DNA of 64,000 bases, from the IMG/VR virus record IMGVR_UViG_3300042564_003823, positions 32,189 through 96,188 of that record. One strand, 5' to 3'. The position numbers were made by a program, and so were the translations under genes. Below, piece by piece: positions 8,170 to 16,416 of the stretch (positions are counted from its first letter, which is position 1; every line of letters begins with the position of its first letter). The notes beneath the pieces were generated by a model. The model did no database searches. It was not told where the DNA came from and worked only from the letters and a program-made list of their open reading frames with translations. Origin of the DNA: a virus.

Positions 8170-11100
8170 TTATACATCATCAAAAGATGCTCCTGTTGGT
8201 GTGATAACAAACTCGATGTCAATGTATTCTAACGCTCTTGTTGGTTTCAAGAAGATTTTACCTGTAAGGGTGTTTGAATCTAAATCTTCAGGTGTGTTAG
8301 AAACCGTAACTCTAAAGTCAATTAGACCTCTATCTCTTCTGATTGAATCTAAAATCGGGTTAACTGAATCTAAGAATTGTTGTCTTACTTTATCATCATT
8401 TTGTTCAAACAATAATCTAACCGCCACAGCTGAAATTAACTTACGAGCTTGTAGTAATAATCTTCTTACGTTGATTCTATCAAGTGCAGACTCTCTAACT
8501 TGTAATGTTTTGTTACCCCAAATTACTGTACCTACATCTGAGAAAGTGGCGATCGGGTTAATTCTACCTTTGTAAAGAGTATCCCTATCTTCTTGAGTTA
8601 ATTTTTTACGAGCTCTAATTGCGTTTACCAAACCTCTTGTATAACCTGCTGACGCAAACCAAGGGAACGCAATGTTATCGGTTAATGCCAAATTTTTAGT
8701 TACTTCTGCGGTTACAGGGATATAGATTTGAGTGTTATTAACAGTATCTCTTGTTAATACCCATGGATAGTATGTTGCGGTATAGTTAGAATCAATTCCT
8801 GTACTTTCTAAATTATCAACAACCTCTTGAGGGTAAATTAAACCTTCTTCAATATCTTGGTAAGAAGGTAAGAATAGGTTAAAGTCTGGTGTTGTACAAA
8901 TATAAATTGAATCCGCTCTATCGGTTTCAACCATATCAATAGCATCCTCAACTAAATTTGAGTTATTAACATAATCAATACCAGGTGTTGTGAATACATT
9001 TATGTTTGTTGATTCAGGATTAGCAAAAGTATCTTGACCCCATTTGTAAGCGTAGTAATCAGTATTTGCCCAAGTCTCTTGATTTGGTCCTGAGATTTGT
9101 TTAAATGCTCCCCATCCTGATGCCGTTGGGAAACTTACTGAAGACGCTGCTCCGTATTTAAATCCAGCCTGACCTAAAGCGAATGTATCACCATTAGTTC
9201 TATATTCTCTATAGATATCCCATCCGTCAAATCCACCGTAAGCTAATACTGTAAATTTACGAGTATTTAATCTGAAATATGGATTATCCGAATCTAAAGG
9301 TTCACTATTAAACGACCCAGCACCAACTTCAAACGCTTGTGTGTATGCTGATGTTAATACATTATACATTGTAACAACAGTCGCCCCACTATCCATGTGG
9401 AAACCTTTTGTTTTATAACCCCAACCAAGACCTACTGTATCGGTAGCTAAGTTTGCTGGAATTTGTTTTCCTTTGTATTCGAAGAAATCGTAATCGATTC
9501 CGGTAATATTTGATATACCTAAATATGCCTTTCTTGGATTTTCGCCGTTAGAAATAACAGGATTGTCTCCACCTGAAGACGACCCAAAAGGAGGGTTATA
9601 TATTACTTCACCTGCCTGTAAGTATTTAGTTTTGTAGATAACAAATGGTGGTGTTGAGTTTGCATATTCTCTAGAGACATAACCTTCAAAACCACAAGCG
9701 ACTGCATCTGTCGGTGCTTCGTCACTCATCTCTAACATTACGTATTTAGACTTAACTTCATACTCACCATTAGATGTACCAATTTTATTAGCAACATAGT
9801 TATTTTGACTAGGATCCATTGAACAATTTGTAAAACTTTCAACTACCCTTACATTTTGGTCGTTATCATAAAAATCTCTAATGAATACATCAAAAGTTCT
9901 ATTTGAGAATGAAATATTACCAATAGACATTTTAACTAATCTATTTGCTGCGTTACCATCAGAAATAAGTTTGAATTTAAATAATTTAAAAACTTTACTA
10001 CCTCTTAATTCTGAAACAATATATGGAGTCTCAGGTGTTTGGTATTGTTCTAAATAAAATGCGATTGAGTCACTATAATCTTGTATATTTGAGTCATCAG
10101 TAACACCTGGAAGTGATATTAATGAATTATATATACCTCTAATTTTCCCGTTTCTATAACCATTAAGTAATAAACTTGAGTAAACTTCCTCAACAAATAA
10201 AGGAACTTCATTTCTATCTTTACCAAAATTACTTCTTCCAAAAACTTTGGAGATGTATTCTGAGTCTGTTGAAGATAAAGAAGTTTCAAAACTAAAGTTT
10301 TGAGAATCATTTGTTATACCTGAAATAACAAAAGTTTCAAATGGATTTAGTGACACTCCCGAATAAGATCCTGTTGTGATGATATTAACGCCAGTAGTTG
10401 CACTTACTTCAAAATTAGGACCATGTTGTGTACTAGAATAATTTGTAATACCTCTTGATCTTAATGTTGCAACAACTAAATCATCATAATCACTATATGG
10501 TGTTCCTGAATAAGTAGTCCCATAAATAGCGACAGATCCTGAATACCCTAAAGCCACGTTTGAAATTGTGTTTAATGATGCCCCAAATCCATATCCATTG
10601 TAACTACCAACACTTTGTGATTTTGTATAATCAAACAATGCGTAGTACCAAGGATCGTTTAAATAAGAGCTTAAATCATTATTTGCAAAAATAACATTGT
10701 CAACACCGAACGTTTCAGTAACTGCGGTAGTGTTAAATGGTGATCCTGTAACTGCTGCATATGTTGTAGAATCAACTGAACCCCAAAAATAAGATGTTTT
10801 TCCTGATAACGGTGATGCTGTTGCAAATAAACCAACTTGTGCTGAAATATAATTTTGAAAATCTAAATATAGACTTGAACTATCACCATTTGCTGTAGTA
10901 TATTGGTTATAAAAATCTGCAGATATTAATGATGGTAACGAAGGTAGTATTGTTATATTAGTACTTGAACCTGTAGTACCTGTAAAATATACATAACCAA
11001 TAGGTGTTGGAGACGACCCTGTTACACCAATAGTTGTACTATCTAAATTACCTATTGTAACAATAGACCAAGATGGCCCTGCGTCATAACCTGATAAACC

Positions 11101-11391
11101 TAATATTCTTGTAACAAATAATTGATTTGATTGTTGTAAATATGATTTTGCAATATACGAAGTTTCATATTTAGGGATTTGTGTGTTTACGAATTTCTCT
11201 GGACTTGTTCCACCGAAATAAACTTGATACTCGTCAAAGTTAGTGATAAATATAGGTTCAAATGCTGGACCCTGTAAGGTCTCACCAACTAAACCTAATG
11301 TTGTTACACCAACACTTTGAGCAACGAAAGTTAAGTCTCTTTCTGAGGTATAAACACCTGGAGAAACGAATACTTTTGTACTAGATGCCAT
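8170..11391 (-). CDS. gp18: Contractile tail sheath protein, T4 gp18 family
   Basis: 1073 residues. The N-terminus KVFVSPGVYTSERDLTF, followed by SVGVTTLGLVGETLQGPAFEP, and the C-terminal part (FTTPGIDY, then VETDRADSIYICTTPDFN, AFPWFASAGYTRGLV, RKKLTQEDRDTLY, INPIATF, TVIWGNKTLQ and ALDRINVRRLLLQARKLI, ending in EYIDIEFVITPTGASFDDV) are characteristic of myophage sheaths. This protein contracts to drive the tube through the envelope. It is about 400 residues longer than T4 gp18 (659); the excess is a Gly/Ser/Thr/Tyr-rich region between about residues 100 and 500, probably surface domains. A TATTTATA box lies 31 nt upstream and a weak hairpin follows the stop. Confidence 0.93.
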   Translation of the reverse strand: MASSTKVFVSPGVYTSERDLTFVAQSVGVTTLGLVGETLQGPAFEPIFITNFDEYQVYFGGTSPEKFVNTQIPKYETSYIAKSYLQQSNQLFVTRILGLSGYDAGPSWSIVTIGNLDSTTIGVTGSSPTPIGYVYFTGTTGSSTNITILPSLPSLISADFYNQYTTANGDSSSLYLDFQNYISAQVGLFATASPLSGKTSYFWGSVDSTTYAAVTGSPFNTTAVTETFGVDNVIFANNDLSSYLNDPWYYALFDYTKSQSVGSYNGYGFGASLNTISNVALGYSGSVAIYGTTYSGTPYSDYDDLVVATLRSRGITNYSSTQHGPNFEVSATTGVNIITTGSYSGVSLNPFETFVISGITNDSQNFSFETSLSSTDSEYISKVFGRSNFGKDRNEVPLFVEEVYSSLLLNGYRNGKIRGIYNSLISLPGVTDDSNIQDYSDSIAFYLEQYQTPETPYIVSELRGSKVFKLFKFKLISDGNAANRLVKMSIGNISFSNRTFDVFIRDFYDNDQNVRVVESFTNCSMDPSQNNYVANKIGTSNGEYEVKSKYVMLEMSDEAPTDAVACGFEGYVSREYANSTPPFVIYKTKYLQAGEVIYNPPFGSSSGGDNPVISNGENPRKAYLGISNITGIDYDFFEYKGKQIPANLATDTVGLGWGYKTKGFHMDSGATVVTMYNVLTSAYTQAFEVGAGSFNSEPLDSDNPYFRLNTRKFTVLAYGGFDGWDIYREYRTNGDTFALGQAGFKYGAASSVSFPTASGWGAFKQISGPNQETWANTDYYAYKWGQDTFANPESTNINVFTTPGIDYVNNSNLVEDAIDMVETDRADSIYICTTPDFNLFLPSYQDIEEGLIYPQEVVDNLESTGIDSNYTATYYPWVLTRDTVNNTQIYIPVTAEVTKNLALTDNIAFPWFASAGYTRGLVNAIRARKKLTQEDRDTLYKGRINPIATFSDVGTVIWGNKTLQVRESALDRINVRRLLLQARKLISAVAVRLLFEQNDDKVRQQFLDSVNPILDSIRRDRGLIDFRVTVSNTPEDLDSNTLTGKIFLKPTRALEYIDIEFVITPTGASFDDV

Positions 11392-11422
11392 TTTTTTAGT
11401 TAATTAAAGATTTATTTTTATA

Positions 11423-11430
11423 TATAAATA
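11423..11430 (-). promoter_or_regulatory. TATTTATA upstream element of tail sheath gene
   Basis: Coding-strand TATTTATA followed by TATAAAAATAAA, 31 nt before the sheath ATG; the same spacing as for the tube gene. Confidence 0.5.
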
Positions 11431-11481
11431 CATTAATTCTAAGCAAAAAACAGACCTAAAAAATAATAAATAGATAGTAGT

Positions 11482-11514
11482 ATGAAAAAATTCTACCTTT
11501 TTTCTACCTATTAA
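11482..11514 (+). other. Ten-codon mini-ORF with a repeated TTCTACCT (possible operator or leader)
   Basis: ATG at 11482 opens a 10-codon frame ending TAA at 11512, just ahead of the small ribbon-helix-helix-like gene. Inside it TTCTACCT occurs twice (11491-11498 and 11502-11509), 11 bp apart, about one helical turn, as expected of an operator bound by adjacent dimers. Either use is a guess. Confidence 0.3.
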
Positions 11515-11527
11515 AATATTTATTAAT

Positions 11528-11677
11528 ATGAAAAAAATTAAAAATATAAAGATTTCTGAAGAAACACATTTATTATTAAAAAATTACTGTGAAGAAAATG
11601 GTTTAAAACTTTATAAATTTTTAGAAAATTTAATAATTAAAACTTGTACTAAAGAAAAAGACATTTATGGTGAATAG
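11528..11677 (+). CDS. Small ribbon-helix-helix-like DNA-binding protein
   Basis: 49 residues from ATG 11528 to TAG 11677, the only plus-strand gene inside the tail operon. The pattern is an N-terminal beta strand (IKNIKISEETH), a helix (LLLKNYCEENG), a turn (LKLYKF) and a second helix (LENLIIKTC), the layout of CopG/Arc-type repressors. Its stop codon abuts the stop of the convergent gene with no spacer and no terminator. A repeated octamer upstream may be its operator. It could instead be a non-DNA-binding small helical protein; no assay-level evidence exists in the sequence. Confidence 0.55.
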   Translation: MKKIKNIKISEETHLLLKNYCEENGLKLYKFLENLIIKTCTKEKDIYGE

Positions 11678-12907
11678 CTAAACTAAAACTGCATTAGTTT
11701 TTATGATTGAATTCTGAGTTATGTCATCTTTATAAACTATAATTTTTAAAGTATCCCCATTGTTAATTTGTATTACTTGCACATTGTCTCCTAAATAATT
11801 ATTATTAATAAAAACAGAATAACTTGAAGCGCAAGATGATCCCTCATTAAATGTACCTCCAGTTGTATTACTAAAAGATGGTAAGGTTGAGGATTTAACG
11901 CAAATATTACCTGAGTCACCAATATTTGTAGATATTGTGGTCGTTGCTCCGCTACAGTTAATATAGGTCAATGTATTATTTGTTATTGACGAATAAGTGG
12001 TTTCATAACAATTGATTAAATTAGTTGTTTCGTTAATTGTTATGTCTGCAGTATATCTAAAAACTTCATTCAATTGAGTAACTCCCGAAACAAATAATAA
12101 ATCTAAATCAAAACTGTCGGGTCTTGCTGGTTCTATTTCAACTCTACGACCTCTTTTTTTATTATCAAACTCAAATAGTGTAACTTGTCTTGTAATTGCT
12201 GGTGACACTTGAAATTCTTCTTCATCTATTAACATACCCTTTAATGTTATTTTATAACTTTGAATGTAATACTTTCTTTTTTCTATTTCTTTGGCTGATT
12301 CATCAGTCGGGTCTTCTAAGGTCATTTGCATAAAGTGACCTTTTATTTGTGTATACGCTTGTTTAGAGGTAAATTTTTGCATCATTATTTTGTTGAACTC
12401 ATTTACCTCTCTCATTCTATTACAAAAAATCTTAACTGTATAGGTAATATCAACAGGAACCGGTTGAGGTATTTTATATACGTCAGCGCCTTTTCTTTGC
12501 CCATCCCAAGTAGGGACCGTATAATAAAAAAATCTTAATCTCTCAGGTATATTATAAGCACCATTATTAATTTTACCGTATTTAACTTCGGGTTGTCTTA
12601 CAGTTATAATAAACGGTAAAGAAACGTTTTTATCTAAATCTTGAAACTCCCAAGTCTCTGTAAATTGAGTCCAACTTTGTGTTGTAATTATTTTATCGAC
12701 AGTAGGGACCGTTTTACCATCGACCACTAATTTTAAATCATTTTTAACAAAATCTAACACACCTTTATCCATGTCGGCATGTAATACTCCTTTTGGTAGA
12801 AAAGTTCCACCATCCGTAATATCATCCAACATTTGTTGTCTTCTTTCTTTTCCAACTTTGGTTGGTATTAAAGGAAGGTGTTTTTTGTTTTGTTTTGGTA
12901 ATGCCAT
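11678..12907 (-). CDS. Probable tail-completion / sheath-terminator protein (T4 gp15-like position)
   Basis: 409 residues. The central part (FIITVRQPEVKYG, RLRFFYYTVPTWDG, PQPVPVDITYTVKIFCNR then NEFNKIMMQKFTSKQAYTQI) has the look of a tail-terminator fold: paired strands, a Pro-rich strand and a helix that follows. The last 120 residues form a separate Thr/Asn/Ser-rich beta domain with several Cys, a composition shared with the fibre proteins in this window. Gene order (probable neck, this gene, sheath, tube) parallels T4 14-15-18-19, which is the main argument for the gp15-like role. It follows the upstream gene by 2 nt and is cotranscribed with it. Assignment by synteny is moderate. Confidence 0.5.
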   Translation of the reverse strand: MALPKQNKKHLPLIPTKVGKERRQQMLDDITDGGTFLPKGVLHADMDKGVLDFVKNDLKLVVDGKTVPTVDKIITTQSWTQFTETWEFQDLDKNVSLPFIITVRQPEVKYGKINNGAYNIPERLRFFYYTVPTWDGQRKGADVYKIPQPVPVDITYTVKIFCNRMREVNEFNKIMMQKFTSKQAYTQIKGHFMQMTLEDPTDESAKEIEKRKYYIQSYKITLKGMLIDEEEFQVSPAITRQVTLFEFDNKKRGRRVEIEPARPDSFDLDLLFVSGVTQLNEVFRYTADITINETTNLINCYETTYSSITNNTLTYINCSGATTTISTNIGDSGNICVKSSTLPSFSNTTGGTFNEGSSCASSYSVFINNNYLGDNVQVIQINNGDTLKIIVYKDDITQNSIIKTNAVLV

Positions 12908-12909
12908 TT

Positions 12910-13425
12910 TTATAAACCGTTAAATTCGTCGTTAGTTACAGGAGATGCAATTATTGTTCTATAATATTTTTTATATCCACCGTATGTGTGTTTCATATCT
13001 GATGTGACCCTACCGTCATTTACCACTGAATAATATCTTACCCTATCTTCAGTTTCATAATAAGCCAAATAATCACCTAAAGATATTTCAATAGCCAATT
13101 GATCCAACTGAGATTGATATACACTAAAAGTCATGTTACCCGGTTCAAGTTGAGAAAGTTTAGATGATCCATAATCTGAATTGGTTGGAGCATCAATTTT
13201 AACTAATCCTTTTACCTCGATAGGTGCTAAAAATTGAATCCCCTCACTCATGGCTTCACCATAAACATCATCATTATTTGTTCTTTGTCTATCAACTCTA
13301 TATAAAACAACGGTGAAATTCATATCACCCATTTGCCATTCCATACCCATCTCAATTTCTAAATTGAAATCTTCTTCAGAAAAAAATTTATTTAATCTTG
13401 TTATTGGTACTCTTTTTTGTGTCAT
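12910..13425 (-). CDS. Probable neck / head-tail connector protein (T4 gp14-like position)
   Basis: 171 residues starting at ATG 13425 (MTQKRVPITRLNKFF). A 28-codon longer open frame exists upstream, but it reads through the terminator at 13449-13475 and has a low-complexity leader, so the internal ATG is preferred; a TATTTATA box sits 5 nt before it. The sequence is beta-rich with TVVLYRVDRQRTNNDDVYGE, similar in style to the DxLYGE segment of T4-type gp14 neck proteins, and a Tyr-rich C-terminus. It is followed after 2 nt by the gp15-like gene. Function inferred from order and this single motif. Confidence 0.5.
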   Translation of the reverse strand: MTQKRVPITRLNKFFSEEDFNLEIEMGMEWQMGDMNFTVVLYRVDRQRTNNDDVYGEAMSEGIQFLAPIEVKGLVKIDAPTNSDYGSSKLSQLEPGNMTFSVYQSQLDQLAIEISLGDYLAYYETEDRVRYYSVVNDGRVTSDMKHTYGGYKKYYRTIIASPVTNDEFNGL

Positions 13426-13430
13426 ATATA

Positions 13431-13438
13431 TATAAATA
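13431..13438 (-). promoter_or_regulatory. TATTTATA upstream element between a terminator and the neck gene
   Basis: Coding-strand TATTTATA only 5 nt before the ATG at 13425 and 10 nt after a terminator. The placement argues that it initiates transcription, possibly giving a near-leaderless mRNA. Confidence 0.55.
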
Positions 13439-13448
13439 CTATTAAAAC

Positions 13449-13475
13449 AAAAAACCCCACTCTTTAGAAATGGGG
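13449..13475 (-). terminator. Rho-independent terminator after the small secreted-protein gene
   Basis: CCCCA (13455-13459) pairs with TGGGG (13471-13475), extended inward by weaker pairs, followed on the minus strand by six T (13449-13454). Confidence 0.75.
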
Positions 13476-13501
13476 ACGAGAATAAAAATACTTTTTTAAA
13501 A

Positions 13502-13894
13502 TTATTCAAATATTTTATAGTTAAAATCAGTGTCTTTAAAATTTACACTTAACCATATGCAATTATTTTCTTTGGTGTCGTCATAATAGCAAATACTTAA
13601 TACTGACTTTTGTTTTGTTTCACATTTTAGTATCTTAATTTTTTCGTCGTTATAAACTTCCTCAATTATTTTATAAATAACATAAGAATTTTTAGGATAA
13701 CTAGTCGAAAAAATTACATCCTTATCATTTATTTCAATAATAAATGAAGTATCTATATTTTTTTTTAATTTAGTGTTTTTGGTTTCGTTATATTCTATAA
13801 CCTCAAGTTCTTTAGGTTGTAAAATTATATTAATTTGTGAGTGTAAATTTAATAAATTAAAAAATAAAAATAAAATTAAAATAAGATTTTTCAT
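13502..13894 (-). CDS. Small exported protein with signal peptide
   Basis: 130 residues from the ATG at 13894; an 8-codon longer frame exists but would bury the signal. MKNLILILFLFFNLLNLHSQ is a classical signal peptide ending in SQ, the cleavage style frequent in Bacteroidota. The mature part is small, acidic and beta-rich with Cys residues (KCETKQ, SICYYDD, NCIWLS). No lipobox is evident. It could be a periplasmic superinfection-exclusion or envelope-modifying factor, but nothing identifies it. It is closed by a terminator and preceded by a host-like TATCTTTG element rather than the phage TATTTATA box. Confidence 0.7.
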   Translation of the reverse strand: MKNLILILFLFFNLLNLHSQINIILQPKELEVIEYNETKNTKLKKNIDTSFIIEINDKDVIFSTSYPKNSYVIYKIIEEVYNDEKIKILKCETKQKSVLSICYYDDTKENNCIWLSVNFKDTDFNYKIFE

Positions 13895-13915
13895 GTTTTT
13901 GGATTGTATATACGA

Positions 13916-13923
13916 CAAAGATA
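13916..13923 (-). promoter_or_regulatory. Possible Bacteroidota-type -7 element (TAnnTTTG)
   Basis: The coding strand reads TATCTTTG 21 nt before the ATG of the secreted protein, matching the Bacteroidota -7 consensus TAnnTTTG. No matching -33 TTTG is visible, so the call is weak. Confidence 0.35.
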
Positions 13924-13933
13924 TAAAAAAAAA

Positions 13934-14290
13934 TTAATATTTTTCTTTTTTTGTCTCACAATCCATCTCATAAGTTACAAATTTTTTTCCTTGGTAAGTT
14001 AAGATATTAAAACACCTATCCTTTAATGGAATATCCCCACCTAGGCAAGTTCCTATACTTTTACTATTACCATTATCGTAGTCAATTTTAGGTTCAGAAA
14101 TAAATTTTATAATAACATTATTATTTTCATCAAAACCGTAGTCTTCAAAACTAGATGGGTCAACCAAACCATGTCCCCCCTCACATTTTTCATAATATAC
14201 GGGGGTTTCAATATTAGACTGTTCTGAAATTATAACTCCCCTTTTATAACCAAAAAGGTATTTAATTTTATTAATTTCGGATAAAATCAT
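13934..14290 (-). CDS. Small protein with capsid-targeting-like N-terminus
   Basis: 118 residues. The N-terminus MILSEINKIKYLFGYKRGV runs into IISEQ, a basic amphipathic segment ending in I-S-E (residues 21-23), comparable to T4 internal-protein leaders cut after [LI]-x-E. The remainder holds four Cys (KCEGG, GTCLG, DRCFN, MDCET), suggesting two disulfides or a metal site, and ends Lys-rich. It lies 2 nt after the related small gene at 14293-14544, so both are likely coexpressed. Function unknown; packaging in the head is an inference from the leader only. Confidence 0.65.
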   Translation of the reverse strand: MILSEINKIKYLFGYKRGVIISEQSNIETPVYYEKCEGGHGLVDPSSFEDYGFDENNNVIIKFISEPKIDYDNGNSKSIGTCLGGDIPLKDRCFNILTYQGKKFVTYEMDCETKKEKY

Positions 14291-14292
14291 TT

Positions 14293-14544
14293 TTATGCTA
14301 TTTTATATGTCGTACTTTCACTAAATTTACAATAAGTAGGGCAATTACCTTCATCTTTATACATCATAAAAACGCTATCATCAATTGATATTATTTTACC
14401 ACCTATCGTTTTAGCCTTTTCCACATCCTTACAATCAGGTCTTCCAGATGTTGTTGGTTTTTTACAACCTTCAGTTTCGTCCTCTTTAATAACTCGTCTT
14501 ATTATTCTTGTTAAATCGCTTTCAGTTAATCTTATTGATCTCAT
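14293..14544 (-). CDS. Small Cys-containing protein with LTESDL-type capsid-targeting-like leader
   Basis: 83 residues. The leader MRSIRLTESDLTRIIRRVIK followed by ED is strongly amphipathic and ends in I-K-E (residues 19-21). Leaders of the form RLTESDLxRIxxRV occur in many hypothetical proteins of Bacteroidota phages as far as I recall. The mature part has four Cys (EGCKK, PDCKD, GNCPTYCKF) and is small and beta-rich. First gene of the minus-strand tail block; a TATTTATA box lies 29 nt upstream in the divergent region shared with the helicase gene. Confidence 0.65.
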   Translation of the reverse strand: MRSIRLTESDLTRIIRRVIKEDETEGCKKPTTSGRPDCKDVEKAKTIGGKIISIDDSVFMMYKDEGNCPTYCKFSESTTYKIA

Positions 14545-14573
14545 ATTTATATTTTTTTATTTTTATTTTTACA

Positions 14574-14581
14574 TATAAATA
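14574..14581 (-). promoter_or_regulatory. TATTTATA element, minus-strand half of a divergent promoter region
   Basis: Coding-strand TATTTATA followed by TGTAAAAATAAA, 29 nt before the ATG at 14544. Its plus-strand partner is at 14628. Confidence 0.5.
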
Positions 14582-14627
14582 TATTGTTAAAAAAAAAAAA
14601 TTGATTTTTTTATATTATTTACTATTT

Positions 14628-14635
14628 TATTTATA
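14628..14635 (+). promoter_or_regulatory. TATTTATA element, plus-strand half of a divergent promoter region
   Basis: TATTTATA 5 nt before the helicase ATG at 14641. Confidence 0.5.
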
Positions 14636-14640
14636 ATATA

Positions 14641-16404
14641 ATGGAAGAATTAATTTCAAAAACTCCCGAAACAAGGGCCCTTCAGCTATTAGATGATTAT
14701 GTTGGGTCAAATAATTATATCTTGTCGTTAAAACACAAAAAACAAAATAGTAAGACATTTACACCCACAAGACCACAATCAGAATACATAATAAATTTTC
14801 ACGGAAGAGTACCAAAAGTCGCTAAAAAATGGGTTAAATTAGATTCATATTTTGGAAAAAAAATGATGGAAGATAAAATGTACACAAAAGAACCATCAGA
14901 AATTTATGTTGAAAAGTTATTAGTTGAGAAGGATAAATCTTATCATATATGGGGTAAAATATTTAGTGGAGAAACTTTACATGACTTTTGGATTCCAAAA
15001 TCCGCTTTAATAAAAGATAATGAAGTTAAAAATGTTGTTATTGAATATTCTAAATACGATCACAGATCACCGATGGATCACCAAAAAGAGGCTATCGAAA
15101 AACTTGTAAGAAACAAAAAGTTTATTTTGGCCGATGACATGGGACTTGGTAAAACTACTTCAACAATTATATCGGCACTTGAAACAGGTGCTAAAAAAAT
15201 ATTAATAATTTGTCCCGCATCATTAAAAATAAATTGGGAAAGAGAGATTGCAAATTATTCAGATAGAACAGTTTATATTGTAGAAGGTAAAAAATTTTCA
15301 GATGAACATGAATTTGTAATCATTAATTACGATATTTTAAAAAACTTCCACGACCCAAAAAAGAAAGACGAATCAACAATTTTAAATGCAAAATTTGATT
15401 TGGTTATTATGGATGAGGCGCACATGATATCAAACCCACAAGCACAAAGAACAAAAATTGTTAATGATTTATGTGGTAACGTTGAGAGGGTTTGGTTATT
15501 AACGGGAACACCGATGACATCGAGACCAATGAATTATTATAATCTTTTAAGTTTAGTTGAAAGTCCTGTTGCTGCAAATTGGATGGCTTACGCAAGAAGA
15601 TACTGTAACGGATTTCAATTTAGTGTTGGTAAAAGAAAAATATGGAACGTAACAGGGGCATCTAACTTAGATGAATTAAGAGAGCGGACACAATCACATA
15701 TTTTAAGAAGATTAAAAGATGAGGTTTTAGATTTGCCTGATAAAATTATTACTCCTGTTTATTTAAGATTAAAATCTAAAGATTATGAAGAATTAATGGG
15801 TGAATACTTTAATTGGTATGATAATAATTCCGAAGAGTCATCATCTTTAACAATTCAGTTTGGTAAATTAATGAAAGTAAGAAAGGTAATTGCCGAAGAA
15901 AAAGTAAAAAATACTATCGAGTTAGCAGAAAACATTATTGAACAAGGAAAAAAAGTAATCATATTTACAAATTTTACAGACACCTTACGAACAATTTATG
16001 ATCATTTTGGAAAACAAGCGGTTTATTTAGATGGTTCTTGTTCAAAACCTCATCGACAAAAAGCTGTAGACGATTTCCAAGAAAATGATAAAATAAAAGT
16101 ATTTGTTGGTAATTTAAAGGCTGCTGGTGTCGGTATTACTTTAACCTCCGCAGAAGCAGTAATCATGAATGATTTATCTTTTGTTCCTGCAGAACACGCA
16201 CAAGCAGAAGATAGATCACATAGAATAGGTCAAAAAAATTCAACCTCAGTATATTACCCATTATTTGAAAATACAATAGAAGGGGTGATATATGACATCC
16301 TAAATAGAAAGAAAAAAATCATATCAACTGTTATGGGTGATGACATGATGGAAGACGCATCTACTATTGAAGAAATGTTAAATTTAATTTCTCATAAGAG
16401 GTGA
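14641..16404 (+). CDS. SNF2-family DNA helicase/translocase
   Basis: 587 residues. Walker A is DDMGLGKT (166-172), followed by an I-IICPASL segment (motif Ia), DEAH at 258-261 (motif II), LLTGTP at 286-291 (motif III) and the C-terminal lobe with VIIFTNF, GSCSKPHRQ and the HRIGQ signature of SNF2 ATPases (motif VI). About 130 residues precede the ATPase and may bind DNA. Phage SNF2 proteins act in replication fork remodelling or recombination, comparable in role to T4 UvsW although that is a different subfamily. It heads a plus-strand operon, with a TATTTATA box directly upstream. Confidence 0.9.
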   Translation: MEELISKTPETRALQLLDDYVGSNNYILSLKHKKQNSKTFTPTRPQSEYIINFHGRVPKVAKKWVKLDSYFGKKMMEDKMYTKEPSEIYVEKLLVEKDKSYHIWGKIFSGETLHDFWIPKSALIKDNEVKNVVIEYSKYDHRSPMDHQKEAIEKLVRNKKFILADDMGLGKTTSTIISALETGAKKILIICPASLKINWEREIANYSDRTVYIVEGKKFSDEHEFVIINYDILKNFHDPKKKDESTILNAKFDLVIMDEAHMISNPQAQRTKIVNDLCGNVERVWLLTGTPMTSRPMNYYNLLSLVESPVAANWMAYARRYCNGFQFSVGKRKIWNVTGASNLDELRERTQSHILRRLKDEVLDLPDKIITPVYLRLKSKDYEELMGEYFNWYDNNSEESSSLTIQFGKLMKVRKVIAEEKVKNTIELAENIIEQGKKVIIFTNFTDTLRTIYDHFGKQAVYLDGSCSKPHRQKAVDDFQENDKIKVFVGNLKAAGVGITLTSAEAVIMNDLSFVPAEHAQAEDRSHRIGQKNSTSVYYPLFENTIEGVIYDILNRKKKIISTVMGDDMMEDASTIEEMLNLISHKR

Positions 16405-16412
16405 TATTTATA
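16405..16412 (+). promoter_or_regulatory. TATTTATA upstream element of superoxide dismutase gene
   Basis: TATTTATA 4 nt before the ATG and directly after the helicase stop, allowing separate transcription of the dismutase gene. Confidence 0.5.
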
Positions 16413-16416
16413 TTAC

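Noticed and set aside
13426-13509. 28-codon N-terminal extension of the gp14-like protein
   Set aside because: It reads through the terminator hairpin and the upstream element; the ATG at 13425 is better placed.
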